The notes under the pieces are model-generated. The model was given only the letters and a program-made list of their open reading frames with translations, searched no databases and was not told the origin of the DNA. The translations under genes and the position numbers were made by a program. Source: SPDF01 sp963812085 (GTDB lineage: Bacteria > Gemmatimonadota > Gemmatimonadetes > Gemmatimonadales > GWC2-71-9). From it: 64,000 nucleotides of DNA. Shown here piece by piece: positions 26,491 through 36,329 of this stretch; position 1 is the stretch's first letter, and each line of letters begins with the position of its first letter. Where the stretch lies: NCBI GenBank assembly GCA_963812085.1, contig CAWETL010000004.1, forward strand, positions 496,001-560,000. Direction: 5' to 3'.

Positions 26491-27522
26491 CTACAGACGG
26501 ATCCTCGGATCCAGGTAAGCGTAAAGCAAATCCACAACTAGACTAACGATTGAAACAAATAGACCAAAAACCACGACGGCACCTTGAATAGCAGTGTAAT
26601 CGCGAAAGTTTATACGGTCAACCAAATACCGGCCCAAGCCTGGCCAAGAAAAGGTGGTTTCAGTCAGGACAGCGCCGCCGAGAAGAAGAGCAAACTGTAG
26701 TCCCATCATCGTGAGTACTGGGAGCAAAGCATTCCTGAACGCGTATCCATACGTTACGGTTGAGTCTTTGAGTCCACGCGCTTTGGCCGCGGTTACGAAG
26801 TCAAGGCGCATTGTTTCAAACATGTTGCTTCGTGTGAGACGGATGAAGATTCCGCACAATACCAAACCCAAAGTGAGTGATGGCAGCAGCAGGTATTTCA
26901 AAGAAACACCAAACTTGAACAAGTTGCCCTCAAGCAAGCTGTCAAAAGCGTACAACCCAGTTGAGAAATGTGACCCCCCAGCGATCAACCCTATTGGTTG
27001 CAATCCCGGCGAAATTCTCCCTCCCGTGGGAAGCCAATGTAGCCATACTCCAAAAACCATCTGCAGCATCATGCCCAGAAAGAACACGGGTATAGCATAC
27101 GTGATTATTCCAAAAAACCTTATCACATGATCTTTTGGCTTGTTATAGGATTTGGCAGACTCAACGCCTAGAAAAACCCCGACAAAGACTGCTATGAACA
27201 TCGAACAAATAGCCAACTCCAATGTTGCAGGGAAGGCTGAGAAAATCTGCTGCCCCACCGGGGAATAGTCCTGCATAGACTTGCCCAAGTCTCCTCTAAA
27301 CAATCCGAAAATATAGTCGAAGTATTGCGCATAAAGCGGTTTATCCAATCCCAGTTGGGTACGCATAATGTTCATAGCTTCGGGGGTTGCCATTTTCTCA
27401 AAGTGCATCTGTACAGGGTCACCCGGCAAAACCCGCATCACCAAAAAAACGGTTGTGAGAAGGATAAAAATCATTGGTATAGTGAGCAAGACTCGCGTAA
27501 TTACATAAGTTCGTAAAGTCAT
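26491..27522 (-). CDS. oppB: Oligopeptide/dipeptide ABC permease (OppB/DppB type)
   Basis: 343 residues with six TM segments. N-terminal RVLLTIPMIFILLTTVF and RVLPGDPV are typical; the EAA loop is AAKARGLKDSTVTYGYAFRN. It forms the translocation pore together with OppC. Separated from the upstream substrate-binding gene by ~86 bp with AT-rich promoter-like DNA. Confidence 0.92.
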   Translation of the reverse strand: MTLRTYVITRVLLTIPMIFILLTTVFLVMRVLPGDPVQMHFEKMATPEAMNIMRTQLGLDKPLYAQYFDYIFGLFRGDLGKSMQDYSPVGQQIFSAFPATLELAICSMFIAVFVGVFLGVESAKSYNKPKDHVIRFFGIITYAIPVFFLGMMLQMVFGVWLHWLPTGGRISPGLQPIGLIAGGSHFSTGLYAFDSLLEGNLFKFGVSLKYLLLPSLTLGLVLCGIFIRLTRSNMFETMRLDFVTAAKARGLKDSTVTYGYAFRNALLPVLTMMGLQFALLLGGAVLTETTFSWPGLGRYLVDRINFRDYTAIQGAVVVFGLFVSIVSLVVDLLYAYLDPRIRL

Positions 27523-27608
27523 TTATTTCACGTTTTGTGAGCGTTTGAAGTATAAAAGAAAAAAAGGGGATTGTTGGTATATGGTTTGCTATTTTTGCGA
27601 CTGTTTTT

Positions 27609-29333
27609 CTATCCCGTTGCGTAGAGGAGCCAATTGCGCCATTGCTGCGAAATGTCGAGATACACGCCAGCCACATTTGTCTTAGTCACAGCGTATGCCC
27701 CGCTTTGATACAGCGGAATCAGCGGGCAGTCAGCGACTATTAAGTCATTAATTTGGCTGTAGATTCCAGCTCTGATGGTTTCACTGGTGTTACCTCTTGC
27801 GTTTGCGACAAGTGCGTCCATTGTTGTGCTGTTATAGTTTATGTGGAGCCATGAACCGCCAGCAGATTGGACGAATGGATAGATGTAGTCATCTGGGTCG
27901 ATGTAGTCTGGGTACCAGCCCATGATATATGCCTGCATGGTTTCTTGCGTCCGCGCGTTTCGGTATCCCGCCCAGTCGAGGCTTTCTAAAGTAACGCTTA
28001 TCACGCCGCTTGCCTCAAGCGAGTCTTTAATCACGAGCGCTTGTTCGGCGCTTGACGGGTAATGCCCCGAAGACTCATACCAAAGCTTGAATGACAACTT
28101 GTTGTTCGCGGAGTATCCCAGAGGCGCCAGAAGCTGCTGTGTCAGGGTATAATTTGGAGCGCCGAAGGATTGGAACGCTTCGTCGTGTCCAAACATGCCA
28201 AGCGGAATCATACTATAGAGTTCCTGCGCTTGCCCTTGGAAGACAGTTTGTACCAACGCATTTCGGTCAATTGCGGAGGCTATGGCATTTCTGATCTGCA
28301 CATTGTCGAAAGGTGCGTATTTTTCCTGCATGCAGAAGTATTGGATGAACGCTCCAGTGCCACTCCAGACTTTCAGGTTGGGGTTTTGCTGCATGCTAGT
28401 TATGTCGGTCGTGGCAAGTTGCCTGAACGCAATGTCTACATCACCTGATTGAATGGCTAAGGCGAGAGAAGATTGGTCTGCGTACATCTTTATGTTGATG
28501 TTCTTGGTCTTCGGATAGCCACCGCTTGCATTCCAATAGTTGGGGTTGGCTTGAAGATCTATTTCACTGTCTTTTCCTGCAGTTCGGACCCAGCTTTTGA
28601 GCGTATAAGGTCCCAGTCCCATAGGGTTGCTCCCTCTCGCGTTTCCATCACTGTACACGACGACGTCGCTTACGTCCCATGCTGCCCCTGCTTTGGTAGC
28701 ATACTGTGGATCAACGATACAAGAAGCTTGAGAAGCCATCAGAGAAAGGAAGGCTGCGAACGGAATTTTCAGGTTGAACTGAACTACGTAGGGTGAAACG
28801 GCGACTGTGCTGTCAATAATATCACCGTAACCTATACCTACGAAGGGTCCGTCTGGGTCAGCGATCTGGATGTTTCGGTCGAAAGTGTATTTCACAGCTT
28901 CAGCAGTGAACTCTGAACCATTGTCAAAGTGGACACCTTGCCTCAGGTTGAATGTCCAATGCAAGCCATCATCCGAGACGCTCCAAGTAGTTGCTAGCCC
29001 TGCAACAATTTGGTCGCTGCCAGCCGCGTATTCAACAAGCGGAGCGCCTAGCGACTGGATTATTTCCCATCCGAAGAAGTCATAGGCGCGTGCTGGGTCA
29101 AGGCATGTCTCTACCGAGTCGGTTGTACCAATTATCAGCGTCTCCTTCACCGGAGCGGGCGTCGCTGTCGCTGGTGGTGTCGCGGTCGGACTTGGAGTTG
29201 GTGTGGCTGCGGGCTGAGTGTTTGTATAGTAGTAGGCTCCTGCTACGCCTGCAATGATTATCACCATAATCACTATGGCGACCGCAAGCATTTTGCTTAC
29301 GGCCTTTACATCTTTCAAGTTCAATATTTTCAC
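27609..29333 (-). CDS. oppA: Extracellular solute-binding protein of the peptide ABC importer (OppA-like)
   Basis: About 574 residues. The N-terminal TM helix (AVAIVIMVIIIAGVAGAYYY) anchors it, followed by a Thr/Pro/Ala linker, as is common in archaeal binding proteins, and a family-5 binding domain (GTTDSVETCLDPARAYDFFG, then RQGVHFDNGSEFTAEAVKY). The GTG at 29333 is preferred because the TATA-like AAATTTTATA lies ~40 nt upstream, giving a leaderless or short-leader message; an ATG at 29363 is an alternative. It delivers peptides to OppB/C. Confidence 0.88.
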   Translation of the reverse strand: MKILNLKDVKAVSKMLAVAIVIMVIIIAGVAGAYYYTNTQPAATPTPSPTATPPATATPAPVKETLIIGTTDSVETCLDPARAYDFFGWEIIQSLGAPLVEYAAGSDQIVAGLATTWSVSDDGLHWTFNLRQGVHFDNGSEFTAEAVKYTFDRNIQIADPDGPFVGIGYGDIIDSTVAVSPYVVQFNLKIPFAAFLSLMASQASCIVDPQYATKAGAAWDVSDVVVYSDGNARGSNPMGLGPYTLKSWVRTAGKDSEIDLQANPNYWNASGGYPKTKNINIKMYADQSSLALAIQSGDVDIAFRQLATTDITSMQQNPNLKVWSGTGAFIQYFCMQEKYAPFDNVQIRNAIASAIDRNALVQTVFQGQAQELYSMIPLGMFGHDEAFQSFGAPNYTLTQQLLAPLGYSANNKLSFKLWYESSGHYPSSAEQALVIKDSLEASGVISVTLESLDWAGYRNARTQETMQAYIMGWYPDYIDPDDYIYPFVQSAGGSWLHINYNSTTMDALVANARGNTSETIRAGIYSQINDLIVADCPLIPLYQSGAYAVTKTNVAGVYLDISQQWRNWLLYATG

Positions 29334-29474
29334 CCTAGCATTATGCTTTGAGTCGAACTGCATATAAAATTTTGGTGCAGACCGATTCACCGTGCGCATA
29401 TTTGATGGTTAAACCCCAGAATAGAACTAAGCCTGCCAAAGCCATAATAGCTGCAGCGGGCATAAATCACATTT

Positions 29475-30539
29475 CTAATCAGGCATTCTATCCTTCACAG
29501 TTACTACCGCCAAAGCAAAAAACAATAATGCTATTCCACCGATAATAATGAACTCTGACGAAAGGTTACTTATTCCGTATCCTTTCAACATTATGCCCTC
29601 AAATAATTTGTTAGCGTAGTACATAGGAACGAAATGCGCAATTGTCTGCACCCACCCGGGGAAGCTAGAAACGGGTATGAGCATTCCACTCAGAGCCATG
29701 CTAGGCAAGGTAATCAACGGCACCATCTGAACTGCCTGCAGCTCATTTTTCGCAAAATTAGACAAGAACACAGCCAAAAATATGTTGAGTAAGGCAAAAA
29801 GAACAGCTCCAAGAAAGAGCAAAACAAAGCTTCCTTGCACAATTGCTCCAAAGATCACTAATCCAATAAAAAGAACGACACACGTCATCCCTATCCCTAA
29901 AATAAGAAGTGCAAGAGAGAATCCGAGAAGCCGCTCAAAAGCCCAAAGAGGCGTAGCGTAAAGCCTTGACAAAACGCCCGAAGTGGTTTCTTTAACCAAA
30001 GTTATGATGGATATAATCAGAACTACCTGAGTGAGCACCAGACCAATCACCGCAGGAATGCTCACGTCAAGTCCCGAGAACTGAACTCCCCCAAAAGCAA
30101 ACTGTTCATCGAGAACAACCCCACCACTGCCAAATGTGTTTTGCAGGGAACCTTGCAACGCCGCCAGAACAGTGGCTTCAATCGTGGGATTGGTTCCGTC
30201 CAAGTAAGCCGCGACAGATGCATTGAGGCTCTGTCCAGTGCTTCTCAAAAATAATGCTTGGGAAAAGTTAGCTGGAAATGTTACTGCTGCATAATAGGTT
30301 CCATTATCTACGCCTGCCTTACCTGAGACAAAACTTCCCAAGTCGACCTTCACTCTATTATCCAACTGGAGCGAAGACAAGATAGATTCACCAAAATGCA
30401 GGCTAGTGGAGTTTTGACCCGCAGGAAAAGTGTAACCGGCGTCTTGATTGTCAACTAGTATGGGGAGGTTTTTTGCAGCTCCACCAGCGACAAGACCGAA
30501 AATGAGCATTATTATTGCAGGCACAAATATCATTTGCAA
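29475..30539 (-). CDS. ABC-2 type exporter permease
   Basis: 354 residues by the TTG start at 30539. One N-terminal TM helix, a large outer domain (~30-165) and five C-terminal helices ending in a PxSxFPGWVQ loop: the classic DrrB/YhgE-like layout. The conserved N-terminal arm seems to continue upstream of the TTG (VVAVTWRVLTQISRDRR in frame), but no ATG, GTG or TTG exists there, so the true start is unclear. Partner of the ATPase at 30622-31389. Confidence 0.82.
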   Translation of the reverse strand: MQMIFVPAIIMLIFGLVAGGAAKNLPILVDNQDAGYTFPAGQNSTSLHFGESILSSLQLDNRVKVDLGSFVSGKAGVDNGTYYAAVTFPANFSQALFLRSTGQSLNASVAAYLDGTNPTIEATVLAALQGSLQNTFGSGGVVLDEQFAFGGVQFSGLDVSIPAVIGLVLTQVVLIISIITLVKETTSGVLSRLYATPLWAFERLLGFSLALLILGIGMTCVVLFIGLVIFGAIVQGSFVLLFLGAVLFALLNIFLAVFLSNFAKNELQAVQMVPLITLPSMALSGMLIPVSSFPGWVQTIAHFVPMYYANKLFEGIMLKGYGISNLSSEFIIIGGIALLFFALAVVTVKDRMPD

Positions 30540-30621
30540 TATCGTGCGCCTATCTCGGGAAATCTGCGTTAAAACCCGCCACGTGACAGCGACAACTCGA
30601 CTCGGTGAAAAACTCCTGGCC

Positions 30622-31389
30622 TTACTCGTCTGCCACCGCCCCCTGACTAAGCTTCAGGAAAACCTGCTCAATAGAAGAAGCCGAATTTCTCCGCTTAATC
30701 TCATCAGGCGACCCCTCCTCAACGAGCTTCCCCGCGCGCATCAACCCGATCCTGTTTGCCCTTTCCGCCTCATCCATAACATGCGAAGTCAAAACAATGG
30801 TTAATCCCATCTCCGCCAACGACCGGAAATAATCCCAAAAGAAAGCACGAAGCACCGGATCAATGCCAACAGTTGCCTCGTCGAAGAACACGATCTCGGG
30901 TTGATGCACAAGAGCACAGGCTATACTGACTCTGCGCTTCATTCCTCCCGAAAGGTTGGAGACAGTGGTCTTTCTCCGATCATTCAACCTCAAGATTGGC
31001 AAAAGTTCATCGAGTCGCTTAAGGAAAGACCCGTGGTTCATACTGTAAAGCTTGGCGAAGAACCAAATGTTCTGCTCAACCGACAAATCGTTATACAAAG
31101 CGTATTCCTGCGGAGCCACTCCGATTCTGGTTGAAACTAACCGACGCTTTTTCGGAACTTGAAGACCCAAAACCCGTATATCGCCTGACGTGGGAAAGAG
31201 GCTTCCAGTGAGCATGCTGATGGTTGTGGTTTTGCCTGAACCATTAGCGCCAATTAAAGCGTAAATTTCCCCTTTACCTATTCTTAAATTAAGGCCATCT
31301 ACAGCTTTAATTGTTCCTTCCTTGTAGACCTTGACAAGATTTGAAGTTTCGATAACTGGTTCCCTTAGGTAACTAGAAGGACTAGCCAA
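30622..31389 (-). CDS. ABC-2 type exporter ATPase
   Basis: 255 residues. Walker A GANGSGKTT (~44), signature NLSGGMKRR, Walker B IVFFDEATVGID and H-loop LTSHVMDEAE. TTG start at 31389. Its stop precedes the permease reading frame by a short distance, with GGAG just after it. A drug- or lipid-type exporter; the substrate is unknown. Confidence 0.88.
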   Translation of the reverse strand: MASPSSYLREPVIETSNLVKVYKEGTIKAVDGLNLRIGKGEIYALIGANGSGKTTTISMLTGSLFPTSGDIRVLGLQVPKKRRLVSTRIGVAPQEYALYNDLSVEQNIWFFAKLYSMNHGSFLKRLDELLPILRLNDRRKTTVSNLSGGMKRRVSIACALVHQPEIVFFDEATVGIDPVLRAFFWDYFRSLAEMGLTIVLTSHVMDEAERANRIGLMRAGKLVEEGSPDEIKRRNSASSIEQVFLKLSQGAVADE

Positions 31390-31582
31390 ACCTTCGCCGC
31401 CTCAGTAACCACATTACAGTTTAGCCATTATAGCTCTTTTGTCACTACTCAGAAGCAACAATTCGCAAAATCTGATAAATGAGACAACTCCAACTACCGC
31501 AAACATTTCATGAACGTTCTTGATTCAAAAGGAAGAAGTCCCTCAAAACATGTTCGTTACCGTCAAACTTGCCAACTGCCAC

Positions 31583-31927
31583 TCACGTTTGCTTGGCTGG
31601 AGGTGGCTTCAATTTCTTCCTTAAGAAGACCAAAAGCACCACAAAGAGCAACGTCGCAACAACTGCTGAAATGAAACCCATTATCATCCAAGCCTCCCAC
31701 GCCGGCATGAACGTGCTCAGGTACTTGAGCGATCCAATGATTAGAAAGAGAGCAGCAGATCCAAGTAACAGAATTCCGAGGGACACCAATACACAGACAA
31801 TTATTCCTGCAATCAGAAGCCTCTGGAAGCGCTTCTTAAGAGCAGTCTCTGTTTCACGCACGTAATCTTTGAGAATCGCTTTAACCTCATTAAAGAATGA
31901 GTAGATCATTTCCTTCATCGTTGCCAA
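31583..31927 (-). CDS. Two-TM holin-X-like membrane protein, copy 1
   Basis: 114 residues. An amphipathic N-terminal helix is followed by two TM segments (LIAGIIVCVLVSLGILLLGS and a second near residues 85-105) and a basic tail. The layout resembles the phage-holin/Holin-X superfamily of small membrane proteins, but without a known partner. TTG start supported by GAGGTG six bases ahead. Its DNA is ~95% identical over 260 bp to the gene at 36958-37308. Confidence 0.7.
   Translation of the reverse strand: MATMKEMIYSFFNEVKAILKDYVRETETALKKRFQRLLIAGIIVCVLVSLGILLLGSAALFLIIGSLKYLSTFMPAWEAWMIMGFISAVVATLLFVVLLVFLRKKLKPPPAKQT
31601..31860. repeat. Near-identical duplication, copy 1
   Basis: 260 bp collinear with 36976-37235 at constant offset 5375 and no gaps; I count about 13 mismatches. 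The match is confined to the shared part of the two holin-like genes; their N-terminal codons and promoters differ. Confidence 0.85.
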
Positions 31928-32023
31928 CTAATACACCTCATCAAAAAACAGCTCCGACCACACAAAACGTTTCGTTCAGATCCAGTTGGGTTAATGATTT
32001 CTGGTATTTTTGTTTTGCGTTCC

Positions 32024-33175
32024 TTAGATTCTGAAGTATTTTCCGTAAAGGGTTATGCCCACAGCTAGAATGGAAGCACAGAACACAGACACTATTGTCG
32101 CGTCTAACAGTACGGACAGACTAGTGATCGCTGCTCCTCTCAAGAATAGCGAGGTCAATGCGTCAGTCACGTAATAGCTAGGGACGAATTTGCCTGCCAC
32201 TTGGGCGCCAGAGCTGAGGGAAGCGCCAACGAAGGTGCCCAGGAACAATTGAGGCAGCACAAATAGGAAACTTAAACCTGTGGCGGCACCCGAGGATTTC
32301 GCAATGGTAGCCGTGATTAGGCCAAAGCCTATGTTTGAAAGAGAGAACAGAAGCACCAGTATGAACGCAAATAAGTAAACAGGTATACCAACCTGCGGTC
32401 TGAAACCCATAACGTACACCATGACAAAAACCAAGGCAGCCTGGACCAGCGCGATACCCATGTAGGAGATCACTTGGCTTGTCATGAACTCGGTTGGCGT
32501 GGTGGGCGTGATACGGATACGTTTCATCATGCCATTCTCGCGATCCTGGGTGAACGATTGCGCGACCATCATGATGAGAAATATTGATGCAAAAGTAAAC
32601 ATGCCCGGAGCAATGAAGTCAAGTGTTGAGGGAACCTTCACATCAATCAGAGACGCAATCTCCAAGCGGAACGGGATCACGGGTGCTTGCTCTTTCTGAC
32701 CAGCAATTGCTATCAGAACCTGCTGGATAATAGGCGGAATAGCCTGAGTGGCTACAAGAGAGCCCTTGTCCAAGTAAAGCGCAACTGTAGCATTCATCCA
32801 TGTGCTCGGCGCGTCAGGCGCTGCTTGATACGAAGCGAAACTCTGGCTAAAATCTGTGGGAACGATCATAATCGCTTGAATACTGCCCTGGGACAAATCG
32901 CTTTGAGCCGTCTGATTGTCAGAGTACATTTGGAGATTCAATATCTTGGTCTCCGACAATGTGGTGAGGAGTGTTTGCGATGCGTTTATCGAATTTTCTT
33001 GATCCATGTTAACTACGCCAATATTGTAAGTTGGCAGTCCACCTCCGCTGAAGGCAGAGCCGAAAGCGAATACGAAAACTATCGGGAACAAGAAAATCAT
33101 GAAAAGCACCGCAGGTTCGCGAATAGTCTTCTTCATTTCTTTTTTCGTTAAAGCCAACACCCTTTGAAGCTGCAT
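32024..33175 (-). CDS. ABC-2 type exporter permease
   Basis: 383 residues: N-terminal KKEMKKTIREP arm and first TM, a large outer domain (~45-190) and a C-terminal set of five or six helices. ABC-2 family resistance/efflux transporter. It begins directly after the ATPase stop (33176), so the two are coupled. This is the second of three exporter pairs in the window. Confidence 0.88.
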   Translation of the reverse strand: MQLQRVLALTKKEMKKTIREPAVLFMIFLFPIVFVFAFGSAFSGGGLPTYNIGVVNMDQENSINASQTLLTTLSETKILNLQMYSDNQTAQSDLSQGSIQAIMIVPTDFSQSFASYQAAPDAPSTWMNATVALYLDKGSLVATQAIPPIIQQVLIAIAGQKEQAPVIPFRLEIASLIDVKVPSTLDFIAPGMFTFASIFLIMMVAQSFTQDRENGMMKRIRITPTTPTEFMTSQVISYMGIALVQAALVFVMVYVMGFRPQVGIPVYLFAFILVLLFSLSNIGFGLITATIAKSSGAATGLSFLFVLPQLFLGTFVGASLSSGAQVAGKFVPSYYVTDALTSLFLRGAAITSLSVLLDATIVSVFCASILAVGITLYGKYFRI

Positions 33176-33922
33176 CTATATCTCCTCCCTTATCCTTCTC
33201 CCAGTAAGTTTAATGAAAATCTCTTCCAAGTTAGCTACTCCTCCATTTGAAATCAAATCCTTAGGCGAACCAATCGCTATCAGCTTTCCATGGTCAATTA
33301 TACCGACGCGATCACAGAGCGTCTCAGCTTCTTCCATGTAATGCGTAGTCAAAATGATAGTTTTTCCTTCCTTCTTGAGTTCCCTTATGAAATCCCAAAC
33401 TGCGTGGCGAGACTGCGGGTCCATGGCTACCGTTGGTTCATCTAAAAATGCGATTTGCGGATCGTGAATAACAGCAAGGACAAGGCTTAGTCTACGTTTC
33501 ATGCCGCCACTATATTTCTCAGCCTTTCTCTTAGCCTCTTGAGTTAGCCCCATTTTTTCCAAAAGCATAGCACGCCTCTTTTTGAGAGTTTCCTTGTTCA
33601 TGCTGTGCAGATTACCGAAGAGGTCAACGTTCTCGGCGCCGGTCAAATAAGGATAGACCGCGGTCTCCTGAGGGCACACTCCAATCAATTCCTTAATCTT
33701 CCCGCCCTCTTTTTGAACGTCGTAATCACCAACCTTTGCAGTGCCTTCCGTCGGTTTTGTCAAGCCGCAAAGAATGTTTATGACGGTAGTTTTGCCTGCG
33801 CCATTTGGGCCTAACAATCCGAAAAGCTCGCCTCTCTCAACCTTCAGGCTTAAGCCATCAACGGCTTTGACATCTTCATATTTCTTGAAAAGATGATCGA
33901 TAATTATAGCTGGTTTTGTCAT
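33176..33922 (-). CDS. ABC-2 type exporter ATPase
   Basis: 248 residues. Walker A GPNGAGKTT, signature KYSGGMKRR, Walker B IAFLDEPTVAMD, H-loop TTHYMEEAE. The ATG at 33922 precedes the conserved domain; GTG 33931 is a further option. Drives the permease at 32024-33175. Confidence 0.9.
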   Translation of the reverse strand: MTKPAIIIDHLFKKYEDVKAVDGLSLKVERGELFGLLGPNGAGKTTVINILCGLTKPTEGTAKVGDYDVQKEGGKIKELIGVCPQETAVYPYLTGAENVDLFGNLHSMNKETLKKRRAMLLEKMGLTQEAKRKAEKYSGGMKRRLSLVLAVIHDPQIAFLDEPTVAMDPQSRHAVWDFIRELKKEGKTIILTTHYMEEAETLCDRVGIIDHGKLIAIGSPKDLISNGGVANLEEIFIKLTGRRIREEI

Positions 33923-34010
33923 TCTTATCACTCTTGGAAGGCTGCTGCAAACATAGGCGACTGAGAATTTAGATTTTTGCCACCTCCCCAGAACTTAAAA
34001 ACGCAAAATC

Positions 34011-34032
34011 AGGCCGCTGGGATTTGAACCCA
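34011..34032 (-). other. tRNA 3'-end-like fragment
   Basis: On the minus strand this reads GGGTTCAAATCCCAGCGGCC, with a T-arm and loop plus acceptor-like 3' bases. No matching 5' half, D-arm or anticodon arm is found within ~100 bases upstream, so it is not a working tRNA. Such fragments mark integration sites of mobile elements. Confidence 0.35.
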
Positions 34033-34128
34033 TTACAGTTTATAATTGGCTTTGGCAAAAAGAAAACGCGAGAAAAACCTTCATTTTTAATGGAGGATCA
34101 TTTTTGCTATTTTATGGCAAAATGACGT

Positions 34129-35322
34129 TCATATGCGCGATTTTGAAAACAAGCGAAGCTTGGTTAATAATGGTATCTTCTTGACAGTCATTGCCACGGG
34201 CATCCCATTAAAAAGTTGTTCCTTAAAAAGAGCCTTTAATGATTCATCTCTGTTCAACTCCGATATAAAAAGAGTCCATACCCTCTTCATGTTCTCTCCA
34301 TAAAATCGATTCTGGGTTTTTTTGCCATAACTCAACTCTTCACCAAAGATCATTTTCCAACCTTTTTGATAGGCGGAAAGTGCGTTCAACGAGAAGTCTG
34401 ATTTATCATAGTTTTTTTCCAAAGTCTCGACAGCTATGTCGGCTGATTTGAAAGCAAAAAAGATCCCTTCCCAATTAGTTTGATCTACAAGCCCTGCAGC
34501 ATCACCCAGCAAGAGGTACCGATTTCCATAAGTGACTTTAAGCGGGCTGTTTGGGATCATCGCACAATGAAAATCACTTCCATCAAATAACCGAGGACTG
34601 CAATTAATGAGTTCCTTGGATGCTATTGGATGATTTCTAATAAAATCAAAAACAACCTCTCTCTTCCCTTTGTCAAGCGAACCCGTCACAAGTCCAACTG
34701 AGACACCCTCCCTCTTCGGAAAAACCCAAACATACCCACGATTCGAGTACACTGGATCATAATAGAATTCGGTTCTGTTGCCAATCGACCGATCCACCTG
34801 AGATTCAGACATAGAAAGCTCAACCTGCACACCCATCAAAAACTCCGGCATCTTGATTTGAAGTTCCCGAAACATAGCCGGCGCCATCCCGAACGCACCA
34901 ACCAAGAGTTTGGAACGAAGGATTTTGCCATCGCTCAGCTCAGTCTCAACGTAATCACTCAGAAACCGAATCTTTCTAGCGCCTACCTCAAATGTCGCTT
35001 CGGTACCGACATCAATAGCACGTTCCACTAGCCATTTGTCAAATGACGTCCTATAGACCGTAACGCCAACCGGCTCCTCAAAATCTATCTCCGTCTTTTC
35101 CCCCGTAGGCGAAATCATATGAAAACTCTTGATCTTCCGCTCCACCAATTTCGGAGGTACTTCACAAATTTTTAAGAATCGTTTTGAGATTCCGCCAGCA
35201 CAACATTTGTACCGACCAAGCGCCTTCGATTCAACAAGGGAAACAGAATACCCTTTCCTAGAAGCCTGGTACGCGAAATGGGCCCCAGCAGGTCCTCCTC
35301 CTATCACTATCGCATCCAGCAT
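34129..35322 (-). CDS. Geranylgeranyl reductase family FAD-dependent protein
   Basis: 398 residues. The FAD-binding motif GGGPAGAHFAY lies near the N-terminus. CCAGGISKRF matches the CAGG signature of the digeranylgeranylglycerophospholipid reductase family, and LLGDAAGLVDQTNWEG is the second FAD contact. These enzymes saturate the isoprenoid chains of archaeal lipids, or act on related isoprenoids. The ATG at 35322 is supported by GGGTG six bases ahead; GTG 35331 would be longer. Stands alone. Confidence 0.85.
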   Translation of the reverse strand: MLDAIVIGGGPAGAHFAYQASRKGYSVSLVESKALGRYKCCAGGISKRFLKICEVPPKLVERKIKSFHMISPTGEKTEIDFEEPVGVTVYRTSFDKWLVERAIDVGTEATFEVGARKIRFLSDYVETELSDGKILRSKLLVGAFGMAPAMFRELQIKMPEFLMGVQVELSMSESQVDRSIGNRTEFYYDPVYSNRGYVWVFPKREGVSVGLVTGSLDKGKREVVFDFIRNHPIASKELINCSPRLFDGSDFHCAMIPNSPLKVTYGNRYLLLGDAAGLVDQTNWEGIFFAFKSADIAVETLEKNYDKSDFSLNALSAYQKGWKMIFGEELSYGKKTQNRFYGENMKRVWTLFISELNRDESLKALFKEQLFNGMPVAMTVKKIPLLTKLRLFSKSRI

Positions 35323-35582
35323 CAACTTCACCCTTAATAGATAGTGCGCAAACTTGTTCGATCAACAATCGAACTATGAATTATTAGGGCATTATCTCGA
35401 TAATATATGTTGATCCAGAAAGAAATCAGCTCTAACCATCCTAACCAGTTCGCCGTCTCAACTGCTTTGAGGATCACTCATCCACCTCTTTTCTCTCTTG
35501 TCTCATGTCAGACAGAAGCATACGGACAACGCGCACCATACAAACACAGAGAATAGCAGACCCAAAACCAGAAAAAGGCTTC

Positions 35583-36122
35583 TTAGTTTGTTTGCAGGTC
35601 TACATGTTTAGGATATGTGTTTGCAACCCACATTCGGCCGAGATGAAGTATTTTTCCGTCGTACATTAAGTCAAGGTTTATGCGGCTGTTCTCAAGCATG
35701 CGCAACGGCAACTGCGGCTTATACCTCACCGCGGGCTTCCCGATTTTGAGGGCATCCAAATCAACAATCACCTGCAAGAAACTGCAAACCCTAAGCTTTC
35801 TTTGCATGTCACGCTCAAAAGCCACAAACTCCTTGACCCTCTCCAACTGTTTCTTGAGGCTTAAGCTCCTAGACTCCTCCCTCGCCAACTCATTCTGGCG
35901 CCCCAAAGCGAAGGCGCGTTGGCTCTCAATGTAAGACTGGACCCGAGCTAAATCACGTAAAACCGCTCGACCACTCACACCCGACTCCCCCGCAATCTGC
36001 CCAACCGTCAAGCCTTTACTCTCCAACTCCAAAACCCTCCGGCGACGCTCACGCTCCCGCTTGTACTGGGGCAGACTCTTGTAGTTCTTACCAACTCGCT
36101 CATACTCAGCCTTTCCCTTCAC
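35583..36122 (-). CDS. HTH protein of a dispersed family (intact copy)
   Basis: 179 residues. The very basic N-terminus (YKRERERRRRVLELESKG) leads into a helix-turn-helix TVGQIAGESGVSGRAVLRDL at ~40-60, a coiled coil, and a C-terminal region IVDLDALKIGKPAVRYKPQL. It is probably a DNA-binding regulator or a remnant of a mobile-element resolvase. The GTG at 36122 is the first possible start; homology to the broken copy continues upstream in frame (VFDT...), so the annotated start may be too short. The upstream flank is shared with 6578-6610. Confidence 0.7.
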   Translation of the reverse strand: MKGKAEYERVGKNYKSLPQYKRERERRRRVLELESKGLTVGQIAGESGVSGRAVLRDLARVQSYIESQRAFALGRQNELAREESRSLSLKKQLERVKEFVAFERDMQRKLRVCSFLQVIVDLDALKIGKPAVRYKPQLPLRMLENSRINLDLMYDGKILHLGRMWVANTYPKHVDLQTN

Positions 36123-36238
36123 GTTGTTGCGCTTTGACGTGTCAAAAACGCATTCACCACAACCAAACCCCCCTCAACCTCCCCCTGACCACCATGAAAA
36201 CGACTAATTTGTCCTGCCGAAAAGCCCAAAAACAGCCA
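35845..36238 (-). repeat. Dispersed HTH-gene repeat, copy 2
   Basis: Second copy of the repeat described at 6215-6610. The 33 bases at 36206-36238 upstream of the gene are identical to 6578-6610. Confidence 0.7.
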
Positions 36239-36329
36239 AGCGACTCTATAACAACCCAGACAACCGCGACTTGGTCCTATCCGTGCATGAACAAAATGAA
36301 GAAAAAAAGGGATTGTGCGGGAACAACAA

